NCBI GenBank assembly: GCA_934047225.1
Contig: OW203991.1
Location: 5,208,001 to 5,272,000 of the forward strand
From: Ypsolopha sequella
Lineage: Eukaryota; Arthropoda; Insecta; Lepidoptera; Ypsolophidae
Reading direction: 5' to 3'
Length of the DNA stretch: 64,000 nt
Shown here: positions 63,592 to 64,000 of the stretch, in pieces
Numbering within the stretch: the stretch's first letter is position 1
Layout of the letters: each line of letters starts with the position of its first letter
Program-made: the position numbers and the translations under genes
Notes under the pieces: generated by a model
Told to the model about the DNA's origin: nothing
Database searches by the model: none
The model's input: only the letters and a program-made list of their open reading frames with translations

Positions 63592-63755
63592 AAAGGTCCG
63601 GATAATTGGAAACTATATAGGACAGAGCTTCGTAAAATTTATTTGGTTGCTTTTCAACAAAAAGTCAATAGGTGCGATGACGAGCGAGGCGAAGCGGATC
63701 GTGGACGAGCGTATTATGTTTACATGTTAATAAATTTAGGAAGCCGAGCGATATC
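63592..63755. mobile_element. Partial AGGTCCGGATAATT MITE
   Basis: AGGTCCGGATAATTGGAAAC, CGAGCGAGGCGAAGCGGATC and TTTACATGTTAATAAATTTA correspond to 5538-5713 read in the other direction. No right end. 63756-64000 is AT-rich and empty. Confidence 0.6.
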
Positions 63756-64000
63756 CTGTAGGTATATGTATATAGTTATATTAGGTATATATATCATTCA
63801 TTATGTAATTATTTCCTGAATATGTATTTTTGTTTTTATTTATACTATGTAAACATTTGCATGTAAATTTTATGTAGTTTATTAATATATTTTTAACTAT
63901 AAGGTATCTACTAATAATATAATCATTAATCTTGTTTCTGTATATGTATTATCGTGCACAATATGATTATTTTATTTATGTCAAATATCCCTATCACCCT

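Noticed and set aside
1..64000. CRISPR array, operons or bacterial promoters
   Set aside because: Spliced genes, LINEs, PLE and Harbinger elements show a eukaryotic genome; the tandem arrays lack spacer structure.

Overview
The window is eukaryotic, AT-rich, intron-bearing DNA that is almost entirely transposable-element sequence. Several repeats are of kinds I associate, from memory, with moths and butterflies (Lepidoptera): a short repeat with a CCAAGTGCGAGTCGGACTCG head (5 copies), Helitron-like pieces ending in GC-rich hairpin plus CTAG(T), 'GGGGTAGGCAGAG' SINE-like repeats, tRNA-headed elements, and Jockey/RTE-type LINE ends. No conserved host gene could be identified with confidence. 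It could be an intergenic block, a very long intron, or TE-rich chromatin such as a W chromosome or a piRNA cluster; the sequence alone does not decide.

Layout. 0-2 kb: 5'-truncated LINE reverse transcriptase (minus). 2-3.4 kb: first copy of an element carrying one exon of a tyrosine-recombinase-like protein; an inverted second copy lies at 55.3-56.2 kb. 4-12 kb: hAT-type MITEs, nested insertions and two small insertions with 14-15-bp target duplications, each carrying a hammerhead-ribozyme-like motif. 12-15.5 kb: LINE scraps, a 61-bp tandem array, TTAA-flanked MITEs. 15.9-19.1 kb: a spliced gene model of unknown function and a YqaJ-type nuclease C-terminal exon. 19-27 kb: foldbacks, Helitron and SINE pieces. 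27.7-31.1 kb: an apparently intact PIF/Harbinger DNA transposon with both genes (Myb/SANT-like protein and DDE transposase, convergent) and intact introns. 31-45 kb: MITEs, a GC-rich 337-bp tandem array, a Harbinger-like non-autonomous element, and a deleted hAT transposon. 49.6-51.9 kb: a Penelope-like element (PLE: reverse transcriptase plus GIY-YIG endonuclease) bounded by inverted terminal segments and a 13-bp target duplication. 52-64 kb: PLE fragment, LINE tails and more MITEs.

The strongest unifying signal is a set of about a dozen short structured motifs with the form stem I / CUGANG(A or C) / pyrimidine / stem II / GAAA / short palindrome / H / stem I'. Loop and stem sequences differ between copies while pairing is kept, and several lie in or next to PLE coding remnants. 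These look like hammerhead ribozymes of PLE terminal repeats. Some elements seem to consist of little more than this motif plus inverted ends. Repeat boundaries are read by eye and are approximate unless a target duplication is given.
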